Origin: Catellatospora sichuanensis
GTDB lineage: Bacteria > Actinomycetota > Actinomycetes > Mycobacteriales > Micromonosporaceae
DNA length: 64,000 nt
Reading direction: 5' to 3'
Assembly (NCBI RefSeq): GCF_007483665.1
Contig: NZ_VIQO01000025.1
Coordinates: 174,080-238,079 of the forward strand
Part shown: positions 42,625 to 50,998 of the stretch, piece after piece
Position numbering within the stretch: the stretch's first letter is position 1
How the letters are laid out: each line of letters opens with the position of its first letter
Notes under the pieces: model-generated
What the model was told of the DNA's origin: nothing
What the model saw: only the letters and a program-made list of their open reading frames with translations
Database searches by the model: none
Program-made: the position numbers and the translations under genes

Positions 42625-43946
42625 CCGCGGCATCGACCGCGGGCCCGCAGCCGGGCGGAGCGGCGGAGCAGGTCCCGTCCGCGGCGCGCGGCGTTCCGCT
42701 GGACCGGGCGAAGCTGCTGGCCGCGCGGTTCCGGGCGGCGGGAGAACGGCCTTACCTGGCCACCGCGCTGTACAGCCTGACCGTGGTGCCCAGCGAGCGG
42801 GTGCCGACGATGGGCGTGGACCGGCACTGGCGCTGCTACGTGTCCCCCGCTTTCGTCGCGGAGACGCCGGTCGAGGAGCTGGCCGGGGTGTGGATCCACG
42901 AGGTGGCGCACCTGCTGCGCGACCACCACGGCCGGGCCGACCGGCTGACCGCAGACGAGCGCGCCGACCACCACCGGGTCAACCTCGCCCAGGACTGCGA
43001 GATCAACGACGACCTGGTCGCGGACGGCCTGCCGCTGCCCGAGGGCCGCATCCACCCGGCGCTGTACGACCTGCCCACCGGCCGGCTGTTCGAGCAGTAC
43101 CTGCCGTCGCTGCCCGCGACCCCGCGCTGCCGGGGCCGCTGCGCCGGGTCCGCCGCAAGCGGCGACGCGAACGGGGTTGCTGCCTGCGACTGCCCGTCCG
43201 TCGAGTGCGGCTCGGGCGCGCACGGGCACCAGTCGCCGTGGGAGCTTGCCGAGGGGGCGGCGCCGATCGTGCGTGGGGTGGAGGCCGACGCGATCAGGCG
43301 GCAGACCGCGCAGGCGGTGCGGGCCCACGCGCGCGGCCGCGGCACCGTGCCCGCAGGCTGGCAGCGCTGGGCCGAGCAGATCCTCGAACCGACGATCGAC
43401 TGGCGGCAGGCCCTCGCCGGGGCGGTGCGCGAGGCGGCGGCCTGGGCGGGCGGCGCGGTCGACTACACCTACCGGCGGCCGTCGCGGCGCGGGGCCGCGC
43501 TGCCGGGCGTGGTGCTGCCGAGCCTGCGGCGCCCGCTGCCGCGGGTGGCGATCGTGATCGACACCTCGGGTTCCATGTCCGACGACGACCTGGCCGCGGT
43601 GCTGGCCGAGGTCGGCGGGGTGCTGCGGGCGGTGGGCGTACGCGGCAACCGGGTCGCCGTGCTGGCCTGCGACGCCGACGTGCACGCCGCGCGGCGGGTG
43701 TCCACCGTCGGCGAGGTCGTGCTGGCCGGCGGGGGCGGCACCGACATGCGGGTGGGCATCACCGCGGCGCTGGCCGTGCCGGAGCCGCCGCACTTCGTGA
43801 TCGTGCTGACCGACGGGTACACGCCGTGGCCGGACGCGGCGCTGTCGCGTACCCGGATCATCGCCGGCCTCGTCGGGGCGGACGCGCCCAAGCCTCCATC
43901 CTGGATCGAGGCCATCCCGATCACCATGACTTCAGGCAAAACATGA
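42621..43946 (+). CDS. Metallopeptidase-vWA (DUF2201-like) protein of system 2
   Basis: A 441-residue protein. The N-terminal putative metallopeptidase domain has HEVAH (HExxH, residues 93-97) in WIHEVAHLLRDHHGRAD and a downstream acidic DCEIND that may give the third ligand. An insert with C170, C174, C189, C191 and C196 could bind zinc. The C-terminal vWA-like domain has MIDAS IDTSGSMS (D314), GGGGTDM and LTDGYTPWP. ATG at 42621 overlaps the ATPase stop (ATGA). The MoxR ATPase probably loads or activates this protein. Last gene of the operon. Confidence 0.88.
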   Translation: MTAASTAGPQPGGAAEQVPSAARGVPLDRAKLLAARFRAAGERPYLATALYSLTVVPSERVPTMGVDRHWRCYVSPAFVAETPVEELAGVWIHEVAHLLRDHHGRADRLTADERADHHRVNLAQDCEINDDLVADGLPLPEGRIHPALYDLPTGRLFEQYLPSLPATPRCRGRCAGSAASGDANGVAACDCPSVECGSGAHGHQSPWELAEGAAPIVRGVEADAIRRQTAQAVRAHARGRGTVPAGWQRWAEQILEPTIDWRQALAGAVREAAAWAGGAVDYTYRRPSRRGAALPGVVLPSLRRPLPRVAIVIDTSGSMSDDDLAAVLAEVGGVLRAVGVRGNRVAVLACDADVHAARRVSTVGEVVLAGGGGTDMRVGITAALAVPEPPHFVIVLTDGYTPWPDAALSRTRIIAGLVGADAPKPPSWIEAIPITMTSGKT

Positions 43947-44016
43947 GCTGCGTCCGAGAAAGGGTGCTTTTGTAATACCCAGAAGATCTTCGGATCTCGG
44001 GGAAGGAAAAGCAGCC

Positions 44017-44523
44017 ATGGGTACGTCTCTTCGGCGTGCGGCCCTGTCCGCAGCCATCGGCGTCGCCGCCGCGACGCTGGTCTCGCCGTCGGTGGCGCTC
44101 GCCGCGGCCGACGTCACCGTCAACCCGTCCGCGGTCGCCCCGGGCGGCCGGTTCACACTCGCCGCGTACTGCGGCGCGGGCGCGGTCTCCGCCTCGGTCA
44201 GCGGCACCACGATCGGCGGGCCGTCCGAGATCACGCTCAACCCGTACACCGAGGGCGGGCCGGGCGCGTTCAACGCCGAGCTCACCGTGCCGTCGACGAC
44301 ACTGCCGGGCACCTACCAGCTCAACGTCACCTGCAGTGACGGCGAGACGGGCGCCGGCACGCTGGTCGTCTCGCCGACCGGCGCACCCGCGGGCGGTGGC
44401 GGGTCCACCTCCGACGGCCCCAGCCGGGCCCTGCTGGGCGCGGGCTCCGGCCTGCTGGCCGTGTCCGGCCTGGGCGCCCTCGTGATGCTGCGTCGGAGGT
44501 ACCGTGGCCACCACTGCGCCTGA
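44017..44523 (+). CDS. Surface protein with C-terminal membrane anchor
   Basis: A 168-residue exported protein: signal peptide to about residue 30 (SPSVALAA), an Ig-like beta domain (VTVNPSAVAPGGRFTLAAYC to GTLVVSP), a Gly/Ser linker, then a C-terminal helix GLLAVSGLGALVMLRRRYR. The end resembles a sorting signal (hydrophobic helix plus basic tail) but no LPxTG-like motif is evident before it. The ATG has GGAAGGA. The next gene is a sortase and overlaps by 20 nt, so the two are expressed together. Confidence 0.82.
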   Translation: MGTSLRRAALSAAIGVAAATLVSPSVALAAADVTVNPSAVAPGGRFTLAAYCGAGAVSASVSGTTIGGPSEITLNPYTEGGPGAFNAELTVPSTTLPGTYQLNVTCSDGETGAGTLVVSPTGAPAGGGGSTSDGPSRALLGAGSGLLAVSGLGALVMLRRRYRGHHCA

Positions 44524-45304
44524 GCCTGCGTCCGGCACCGGACCCGCTCCCGAGTCCGCGCCCCGAGCCGTTTCCGCGCCTGAGGTCGTGCCGCTGCCCG
44601 CGTCGGAGATCGGGCGCGCGCGGGGCCGCCACCGCGGCCGGGGACGCACCGGCCGCAGGGCGATCCTGCTGCTGGCCGGCGCGGCGCTGGCCGGGATCGG
44701 GCTGATCGCGGCGGCGTTCCTGATCACCCCGGCGGGGCCGCCCCAGCCCTCCGACGACGCGTCGGGGCGCTACCAGCTCGTCGACACCGACCGGCGGCCC
44801 GACGCGCGCGGGATCCGGCCGCTGGACCGGTCCGCGCCGGTGCGGGTGAAGATCCCGTCGATCAAGGTGGACGCGGTGGTGGTCACCATGGGCACCAACT
44901 TCGACGGCAGCCTGCAGGTGCCCGAGCTGAAACATCCGGAGCTGACCGGCTGGTACCGCTACGGGCCCAGTCCCGGCGAGCGCGGCAACGCGGTCATCGT
45001 CGGCCATGTCGACACCCGTACCAGCGGCCCCGCCGTGTTCTTCCAGCTGGGCTCCCTCAAACCCGGCACGAAGATCGAGGTGCAGCGCCTCGACGGCTCC
45101 CTGGCCACCTTCACCGTCGACGTCGTCAAGTCCTTCCCCAAGGACGAGTTCCCGGCCCACCGCGTCTACGGCGCCACCGACGACATGGGCCTGCGCCTGG
45201 TGACCTGCGGCCCGCCCTACGACCGCACCGACCGCAACTACCTCAACAACATCGTCGTCTTCGCCACCCTCACCAAGACCCGCCCCGCCCGATCAACTGG
45301 TTGA
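44504..45304 (+). CDS. Class E/F-type sortase
   Basis: A 266-residue transpeptidase. One N-terminal membrane helix (AILLLAGAALAGIGLIAAAF) is followed by the sortase beta-barrel. The catalytic His is in VIVGHVDT, Cys in RLVTCGPPYD and Arg probably in DRTDRNYLNN. Start GTG at 44504 has CGGAGGT. Spacing of the catalytic residues and length suit the actinomycete class E/F group. The overlapping upstream gene may encode its substrate or partner, although that protein lacks an obvious sorting motif. Confidence 0.88.
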   Translation: MATTAPEPASGTGPAPESAPRAVSAPEVVPLPASEIGRARGRHRGRGRTGRRAILLLAGAALAGIGLIAAAFLITPAGPPQPSDDASGRYQLVDTDRRPDARGIRPLDRSAPVRVKIPSIKVDAVVVTMGTNFDGSLQVPELKHPELTGWYRYGPSPGERGNAVIVGHVDTRTSGPAVFFQLGSLKPGTKIEVQRLDGSLATFTVDVVKSFPKDEFPAHRVYGATDDMGLRLVTCGPPYDRTDRNYLNNIVVFATLTKTRPARSTG

Positions 45305-45357
45305 TCATGAACCTGTGGCACGGTTCGACAGCGTGTCGCCGCCACAACTTCATGATC
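45303..45357. terminator. Inverted repeat between convergent genes, likely bidirectional terminator
   Basis: GATCATGAACCTGTGGC (45303-45319) pairs with 45341-45357 at 15 of 17 positions across 21 nt. It overlaps the sortase stop codon and precedes the convergent Lrp gene end (45381). Confidence 0.6.
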
Positions 45358-45380
45358 GATGCGGGCTGGACCGGGCCGGG

Positions 45381-45830
45381 TCAGTCGGGGACGCCCCAGG
45401 TGAAGCGGTGGACGTGGATGCCGAAGTACGGGAAGGACTCGATCGCGGCCACGCCGGGCATGGGGCGGACGCGGTCGTTGATCAGCGCGGACAGGTCGGC
45501 CATGCTGGCGCAGACCACCTCGGCGAACAGGTCGAACGAGCCGGCGGTGGCCACCAGGTAGACGACGGCGTCGAGCTCGCCGAGCGCCGCCGCCACGGCT
45601 GCGGCGTCGCGGTCGGTGCGGATGCCCAGCAGGGCCATCACGGGACGTCCCGTCTTGAGCGGGTCGGTGACCGCAGCGATCTGCATGACCCCGGCGTCGG
45701 TCAGCCGCTGGATGCGCTGGCGTACGGCGGGCCCGCTCAGCCCGACCTCCTGCCCGAGGTCGGTGTACGACGCCCGCCCGTCCACCTGCAGCCGCCGGAT
45801 CAGCGCCTTGTCGGTCGCGTCGAGCTCCAT
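45381..45830 (-). CDS. Lrp/AsnC-family transcriptional regulator
   Basis: A 149-residue feast/famine regulator. N-terminal helix-turn-helix at residues 4-60 (ALIRRLQVDGRASYTDLGQE and LSGPAVRQRIQRL), then a RAM ligand-binding ferredoxin-like domain (VMALLGIRTDRDAAAVAAAL). ATG overlaps the aminotransferase stop (ATGA), so it is co-translated with it and probably controls that gene in response to an amino acid. Confidence 0.92.
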   Translation of the reverse strand: MELDATDKALIRRLQVDGRASYTDLGQEVGLSGPAVRQRIQRLTDAGVMQIAAVTDPLKTGRPVMALLGIRTDRDAAAVAAALGELDAVVYLVATAGSFDLFAEVVCASMADLSALINDRVRPMPGVAAIESFPYFGIHVHRFTWGVPD

Positions 45831-47197
45831 CAGCCGACCAGCTCCGCGACGGCCTGCTCGAACACCTCGGTATGCCGGGCGATGTCGGCGTCGGAGGTGT
45901 CCGGGCACATCAGCGCCATGTTGTGGAACGGTGTCATGAGGATGCCGCGGTTGAGCGTGTACAGGTGCATGTACTCGTCGAGCAGGTCGTCGGCGGCCGC
46001 CGCGGACTCGCCACCCGTACGCGGCGCGGGTCGGGTGAACCGGTATTCCGCGCGCGCCCCCAGCTGCGTGACCGACCACGGCACGTCGGCGGTCTCCAGG
46101 ATGCGCCGCACGTCCTCGGTGTAGTCCCCGGCCAGGCGGATCATGTGCGCGAACGCGTCGTCGGTGAGCACCTCGTCCAGCGTGGCCCGCATCGCGGCCA
46201 GCGACAGCGCGTTGCCGGCGAGGGTGCCGCCCACGCCGCCGACGTCGACGATGTCCGCGGCGCCGGCGGCGGTGATCCGGTGCACCCGGGCGGCGATCTC
46301 CTCGGTGAGGCCGTACGCCCCGCACGGGATGCCGCCGCCCAGCGACTTGCCGATGACGAAGAGGTCCGGGCGCAGCCCGTCGCGGGCGGTCATGCCGCCG
46401 GGGCCGGCCGAGATCGTGTGCGTCTCGTCGATCATCAGCAGCGCGCCGTACCTCGTGGCCAGCTCGCGCAGCCCGGTGAGGAAGCCGGGTTCGGGCAGCA
46501 CGATGCCGATGTTGGTGAGCGCGGGCTCGGTGAGGATCGCCGCGACGTCGCCGTGGGCGAGTTCGCGTTCGACCGCGGCGAGGTCGTTCCACTCGGCCAC
46601 GCGGGTGGTCTGCGTCGGATCGACGGCGGGGGCGACGTTGCCCGCACGGCTGCGCGGCGCACCGTCCGGTCCGACCACGATGAACGTCTCGTCGACCGAG
46701 CCGTGGTAGCAGTACGAGAAGACCAGCAGTTTCGGCCGGCCGGTGACGAGGCGGGCAAGCCGGGCCGCCCAGCGGTTGGCGTCGGTCGCCGACAGCGTGA
46801 ACGACCAGCGTGGCAGGCCGAAGCGGCGGGTGAGCTCCGCGCCGACCCATTCCGCGTCCTCGGTGGGCAGCATGGTGGTGATGCCGCCATCGACGGCGAT
46901 GCGCCGGTGCACCGCGGCCACCGTGGCCCGGGGGCTGTGCCCGGCCATGGCGCCGGTGTCGCCGAGTGCGAAGTCCAGGTAGGTGTGACCGTCCACATCG
47001 GTGATCTTGTTGCCGTGCGCGGTGGCGTACGCGAGCGGGAAACCGCCGGACCACTTGCTCATCCACGTCATCGGCACCCGCCCGAACAGGTGCTCGGCCC
47101 GCTCGTGCACGCGCATCGACTCGGGGTGCTCGGCGCGGTAGGAGTCGCGTTCCCGGTCCACCAGAGCGGTCACCCGACTACGATCAAGGGTGGTCAT
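45830..47197 (-). CDS. Class III PLP-dependent aminotransferase
   Basis: A 455-residue enzyme. PLP-binding Lys is in VIGKSLGGGIPCGAYG; the Asp that contacts the pyridine ring is in LMIDETHTIS; N-terminal DVDGHTYLDFALGDTGAMAG and SYCYHGSVDE are typical of the glutamate-1-semialdehyde aminomutase/class III group. Substrate unknown; pairing with an Lrp regulator suggests amino-acid catabolism or modification. The AAGGTGCCCTTC element copy 4 lies upstream. Confidence 0.9.
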   Translation of the reverse strand: MTTLDRSRVTALVDRERDSYRAEHPESMRVHERAEHLFGRVPMTWMSKWSGGFPLAYATAHGNKITDVDGHTYLDFALGDTGAMAGHSPRATVAAVHRRIAVDGGITTMLPTEDAEWVGAELTRRFGLPRWSFTLSATDANRWAARLARLVTGRPKLLVFSYCYHGSVDETFIVVGPDGAPRSRAGNVAPAVDPTQTTRVAEWNDLAAVERELAHGDVAAILTEPALTNIGIVLPEPGFLTGLRELATRYGALLMIDETHTISAGPGGMTARDGLRPDLFVIGKSLGGGIPCGAYGLTEEIAARVHRITAAGAADIVDVGGVGGTLAGNALSLAAMRATLDEVLTDDAFAHMIRLAGDYTEDVRRILETADVPWSVTQLGARAEYRFTRPAPRTGGESAAAADDLLDEYMHLYTLNRGILMTPFHNMALMCPDTSDADIARHTEVFEQAVAELVG

Positions 47198-47261
47198 GGC
47201 CGCACATTAACACGATTTCTAAAGCCAAACTCCGGTGATGCGTTGAATTCCGAAGCCCAGG

Positions 47262-47317
47262 TTAAGAAGGTGCCCTTCCTCTACACATAGCGATGTGAAG
47301 GTGCCCTTCCTTTCCTC
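47262..47317. repeat. AAGGTGCCCTTC-type palindromic element, copy 4
   Basis: Arms AGAAGGTGCCCTTCCT and GAAGGTGCCCTTCCTT flank CTACACATAGCGATGT. It is nearly the exact reverse complement of copy 1. It ends 10 bp before the stop of the LuxR-family gene (47327), in the terminator position. Confidence 0.85.
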
Positions 47318-47326
47318 AGGGCGGGT

Positions 47327-50095
47327 TCAGGGTAGGAGTTTGGCGAGTTCAACGCGGGAGCGGACGGCGAGTTTGGCGAAGATGTTGCCGAGGTGGTGCT
47401 CGACGGTGCGGGGGCTGAGGAACAGCTGGGCGGCGATCTCGCGGTTGGTGGCGCCCTGGGCGGCGAGGCGGGCGATCTGGCGTTGCTGCGGGGTCAGCTC
47501 GCCGTCGGGTTCGGCCAGGCGCTGCCGGGCGGACTCGCCGGTCGCGCGTAGTTCGGCGCGGGTCCACGCGGCCCAGCGGTCGGCGTGCAGGCGTTCGAAC
47601 GACTCCAGCGCGCTGCGCAGCTCGACGCGGGCCTCGGTGCGTTTGCGGCGGCGGCGCAGCAGCGAGCCGTAGAGCAGTTCGGTGCGGGCCCGCTCGAAGG
47701 CGCGCTCGCCGACGGCGTGCAGCTCCAGCGCCGCCCGGAAGTGCTCCTCCGCCTGGCCGCCCTCGCTGAGCAGGGCCCGGCAGCGCGCGGCCAGCGCCAG
47801 GTTGTCCGGGCTGCTGGTGCTGTCGGCCCACGGCTCGAACGTGGTGAACGCGGCCCGTGCCGCGTCGGTCGCCCCGCTGCGTACCGCGGCCTCCACGTAG
47901 GTCGGCACCGACAGCGCCGCCACCGCCATGTGCCCCTGGCCGGGCCCGGCCCTGGCCAGCCCGCGTAGGCGGCCCGCGGCGTCGGCGTGGCGGCCCAGCG
48001 ACAGGTCGAGGAAGGCCAGCGCCCAGGTGCTGAGGGCGGCGGGCAGGCCGAGCCCGTACAGGCCGGCCCGGTCCAGCGCGGTGCGGGCGCGCAGCCGGCA
48101 GGTCTGCTCGTCGCCGTGGATCGCGTCGAGCAGGGCCAGCGCGGCCAGGTGGTGGCAGGCGCCGTTGCCCTGGCCGGTCTCGGTGGCGGCGCGCAGGCCC
48201 TCCAGCGCGTTGGCCGTCGCGGCGGCGTGCCGCCCGGTCCAGAATTCGGCGTACGCGCTGAACTCCAGGGCTTTGGGCACCATGGTGAGCGCCCCGCGCC
48301 CGCGGGCCAGCGCGACCGCGCGCGAGGCCATCACCCGGCCCTGGGCGTTGTCGCCGAGGATCAGCGCGGCGATGCTGGCCCAGATCAGCGCGGACGGGTC
48401 GTCGATGCGCGGTGCGCCGTCGAGCACCGCCCGCAGCGGGGCCAGCGCCGCGCCGAACCGGCCCAGGAAGATCGCCGACAGCGCCTCCAGGTAGTCCAGC
48501 ATCACCGTGGCCTGCGGCGAGCAGCCCGCCCCGCGCAGTGGGGCCGCCTGTGCCGCGACCTGCAGGAACCGGCGGTGGTCCCCGGCGTACACGCCCGCCT
48601 CACCGGCCCGCATCATGGCCCGGATGGCCAGTTCCGGGTCGATGGGGACGAGCCGGTGCGCGGCGGTCAGCAGCGCCTCGTACGCATCGGTGGCCCGGCC
48701 GTCGCGCAGGTCGATGTCGCCGCGCAGCAGTTCCAGCTCGCCGCGCGCGGCCGCGCCCGGAGCCACCGGCAGGGCGCGGTCGAGCAGGTCACGGGCGTGC
48801 GCGGAGCGGCCCGCGTGCCAGGCGTCGCGGGCCGCCGCGGCCAGCCGCCGCGCCTTGGCGCCGTCGTCGCCGGTGCTCAACTCGGCCGCGCGCTCGTAGG
48901 CCGCCGACGCGGTCGCGAACCCGCCGCGGCGGCGCGCGGCGGCGGCCGCCGACTCCAGCTCCTCGGCCAGTTCGTGATCGGGCGCCAGGCCCGCCGCGGC
49001 CCGGTGCCAGGCCCGGCGCAGCGGCCGGTGGGTCTCGTCCAGCAGCCCGGCCAGCAGCGCGTGCGCGGCGCGGCGGTGCGACAGCGGCGCGGTCTGGTAG
49101 ATCCCGGCGCGCACCTGAGGGTGCCGGAACTCCACGCCCGTCGGGCCGACGCGCAGCAGCCCGGCCGACTCGGCCGCCTCCAGCGCCGACAGGTCGATGC
49201 CCGCCGCGTCGGCGGCGCGCATCAACAGGTTCGCGTCCAGCTCCTCCTCGGCCGCGGCGATCAGCAGCAGCCGCCGGGCCTGCTCCGGCAGCGCCCGCAC
49301 CCGGCGCAGGAAGGAGCGCTGCAGGCCGACGCAGGGCGGCAGCGGCTCGGGCAGCGGGCACACCCCGTGCAGCTGGTCCTGCGTCAGGGCGCCGACCAGT
49401 TCGGTGACCGCCTGCGGGTTGCCCGCCGCGGCGGCGGCCAGGCGCAGGCGTACGCCCTCGGCCACGGCGACCGGCGCGACCCGGTCCACCACCGCGGCGC
49501 AGGCCGCGTCGTCCAACGCCGACAGCGCCAGCACCGGCAGCCCCGGTGGCGGCAGCTCGTCGTCGTCGCGGGAGGCGAGCAGGATGACGACCGCCTCACC
49601 GGTGACCGCGTCGGCGGGGTCCAGCCGCCGGGCGGCGAAGGCCAGGGCCTCGCGCGACGGCCGGTCCAGCAGGTCGACGTCGTCCACGCAGACCAGCACC
49701 GGCCCGTCCTGCGCGAGCAGGGCCAGCAGCGCGAGCAGCGCGGCCGGCAGCAGGCAGGCGCGGTTGTCGGCCTCGTCGGCCTCGCCGTCGAGCACCCGGT
49801 GCAGCGCCTCGGCCTGCCGCGGGGGCAGTTCGGGCACGCGCCGGGCCACCGGCCGCAGCACCCGGTGCAGCCCGGCAAAGGCCAGGTCCGCTTCCGCCTC
49901 GATCCCGCACCCGTGCAAGACCTGGATACCCCGGGCTTCGCCCATCGCGTACGCCAGCAGCGCGGTCTTGCCGAACCCCGGCTGTCCGCGCAGCAGCAGC
50001 GCACCGCCGCGCCCGGCGCGGGCCCCGTCCAGCATGGACGTCAGCGACAGCAGTGCGCTGTCGCGGCCGTGCAGCGGGCTCGGGAACGGGGTCAC
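47327..50095 (-). CDS. Large LuxR-family (LAL) transcriptional regulator
   Basis: A 922-residue regulator of the LAL type. N-terminal NTPase: Walker A GQPGFGKT (residues 37-44) and Walker B VLVCVDDVDLLD. A middle helical TPR-like region of about 550 residues follows. The C-terminal LuxR helix-turn-helix occupies the last 58 residues (LTPQQRQIARLAAQGATNRE and SPRTVEHHLGNIF). LAL proteins respond to sugars or metabolites and often control clusters near them; here the targets are unknown. GTG start; no ribosome-binding site of note. It is divergent from the lipase gene. Confidence 0.92.
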   Translation of the reverse strand: MTPFPSPLHGRDSALLSLTSMLDGARAGRGGALLLRGQPGFGKTALLAYAMGEARGIQVLHGCGIEAEADLAFAGLHRVLRPVARRVPELPPRQAEALHRVLDGEADEADNRACLLPAALLALLALLAQDGPVLVCVDDVDLLDRPSREALAFAARRLDPADAVTGEAVVILLASRDDDELPPPGLPVLALSALDDAACAAVVDRVAPVAVAEGVRLRLAAAAAGNPQAVTELVGALTQDQLHGVCPLPEPLPPCVGLQRSFLRRVRALPEQARRLLLIAAAEEELDANLLMRAADAAGIDLSALEAAESAGLLRVGPTGVEFRHPQVRAGIYQTAPLSHRRAAHALLAGLLDETHRPLRRAWHRAAAGLAPDHELAEELESAAAAARRRGGFATASAAYERAAELSTGDDGAKARRLAAAARDAWHAGRSAHARDLLDRALPVAPGAAARGELELLRGDIDLRDGRATDAYEALLTAAHRLVPIDPELAIRAMMRAGEAGVYAGDHRRFLQVAAQAAPLRGAGCSPQATVMLDYLEALSAIFLGRFGAALAPLRAVLDGAPRIDDPSALIWASIAALILGDNAQGRVMASRAVALARGRGALTMVPKALEFSAYAEFWTGRHAAATANALEGLRAATETGQGNGACHHLAALALLDAIHGDEQTCRLRARTALDRAGLYGLGLPAALSTWALAFLDLSLGRHADAAGRLRGLARAGPGQGHMAVAALSVPTYVEAAVRSGATDAARAAFTTFEPWADSTSSPDNLALAARCRALLSEGGQAEEHFRAALELHAVGERAFERARTELLYGSLLRRRRKRTEARVELRSALESFERLHADRWAAWTRAELRATGESARQRLAEPDGELTPQQRQIARLAAQGATNREIAAQLFLSPRTVEHHLGNIFAKLAVRSRVELAKLLP

Positions 50096-50213
50096 GTCCA
50101 GAAGTTACTCACAAGTTAACGTCGTGCGAAAGACCGATGCGTTGTTTCACGGATGCGAAGCACGCCCGACATCACCCACGCTCTGTCCCACCGATCTCCA
50201 TCGAGGAGGACAG

Positions 50214-50888
50214 ATGCGAAAGTCAGCCGGCCTGCTCAGCTCGCTGTGCGCCGTACTCGCCATGGTCGTGATCGCACCGTCGCCGGCCCAGGCCGCCGAA
50301 CGCGATCCGGTCATCTTCGTGCACGGCTACAAGGGCGGGGCCTGGAACTGGAACGACATGATCGCCGACTTCAAGGCTGACGGGTGGAGCGGCGGCAGGC
50401 TGTTCGCGATGTCGTACGACATCGCGCAGTCCAACAAGACCACCGCCGCACAGCTGCGCTCGCTGGTCGACTCGGTGCGCGCGCAGACCGGCGCGGCGAA
50501 GGTCGACATCGTCGCGCACTCCATGGGCAGCCTGAACTCCCGGTGGTACCTGAAGTTCCTCGGCGGCACGTCGTACGTGGACCAGTGGGTGTCGCTCGGC
50601 GGGCCCAACCATGGCACCAACCTCACCCCGATCTGCTCCTGGCTGATCACCTCCTGCGCGGAGATGGCCCCGGACAGCTCCTTCCTGCGCGACCTCAACG
50701 CCGGCGACGAGACGCCGGGCGGGGTGCGCTACCAGACCTACTGGTCCAACTGCGACGAATTCATCAACCCCGACCAGAGCACGATCCTGTCCGGCGCCGC
50801 CAACACCAACGTGGGCTGCATCGAGCACGCCTGGCTGCTGGTCAGCGACCCCGTGTCGCAGAGGGTCCGCACCCTGCTCAAGTCCTGA
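50214..50888 (+). CDS. Secreted class 2-type alpha/beta-hydrolase lipase
   Basis: A 224-residue exolipase with signal peptide (residues 1-27, ending PAQA). HGYKGGAWNWND supplies the oxyanion hole, the nucleophile elbow is AHSMGS (AxSxG, as in Bacillus LipA-type enzymes), the acid probably lies in the CDEFINPDQS region, and His is in IEHAWLLVS. Four Cys (ICSW, SCAE, NCDE, GCIE) can form two disulfides. ATG has a GAGGAGGA ribosome-binding site. It should hydrolyse acylglycerols or short esters outside the cell. Confidence 0.9.
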   Translation: MRKSAGLLSSLCAVLAMVVIAPSPAQAAERDPVIFVHGYKGGAWNWNDMIADFKADGWSGGRLFAMSYDIAQSNKTTAAQLRSLVDSVRAQTGAAKVDIVAHSMGSLNSRWYLKFLGGTSYVDQWVSLGGPNHGTNLTPICSWLITSCAEMAPDSSFLRDLNAGDETPGGVRYQTYWSNCDEFINPDQSTILSGAANTNVGCIEHAWLLVSDPVSQRVRTLLKS

Positions 50889-50918
50889 CCGGACGGACCG
50901 ACGGCCTTGCGCCGCCGG

Positions 50919-50956
50919 GAGCGCCCTCGCACGCGCCGCCCCCTGCGAGGGCGCTC
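50919..50956 (+). terminator. Hairpin terminator after the lipase gene
   Basis: GAGCGCCCTCGCA (50919-50931) pairs perfectly with TGCGAGGGCGCTC (50944-50956) around a 12-nt loop, 30 bp after the stop codon. Confidence 0.82.
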
Positions 50957-50974
50957 TCCCGTGGGGAGGCGTCA

Positions 50975-50998
50975 GACAAGGTGCCCTTCCTCCGTCAG
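50975..50998. repeat. Half copy of the AAGGTGCCCTTC element
   Basis: Only one arm, ACAAGGTGCCCTTCCTC, is present. It covers the stop codon region of the GH15 gene (TGA at 50995-50997), as copy 2 does for the transporter gene. The second arm is missing, suggesting a truncated element. Confidence 0.65.

Noticed and set aside
47327..50095. LAL regulator as sign of an antibiotic cluster
   Set aside because: No polyketide, peptide-synthetase or terpene biosynthesis gene is present in the window.
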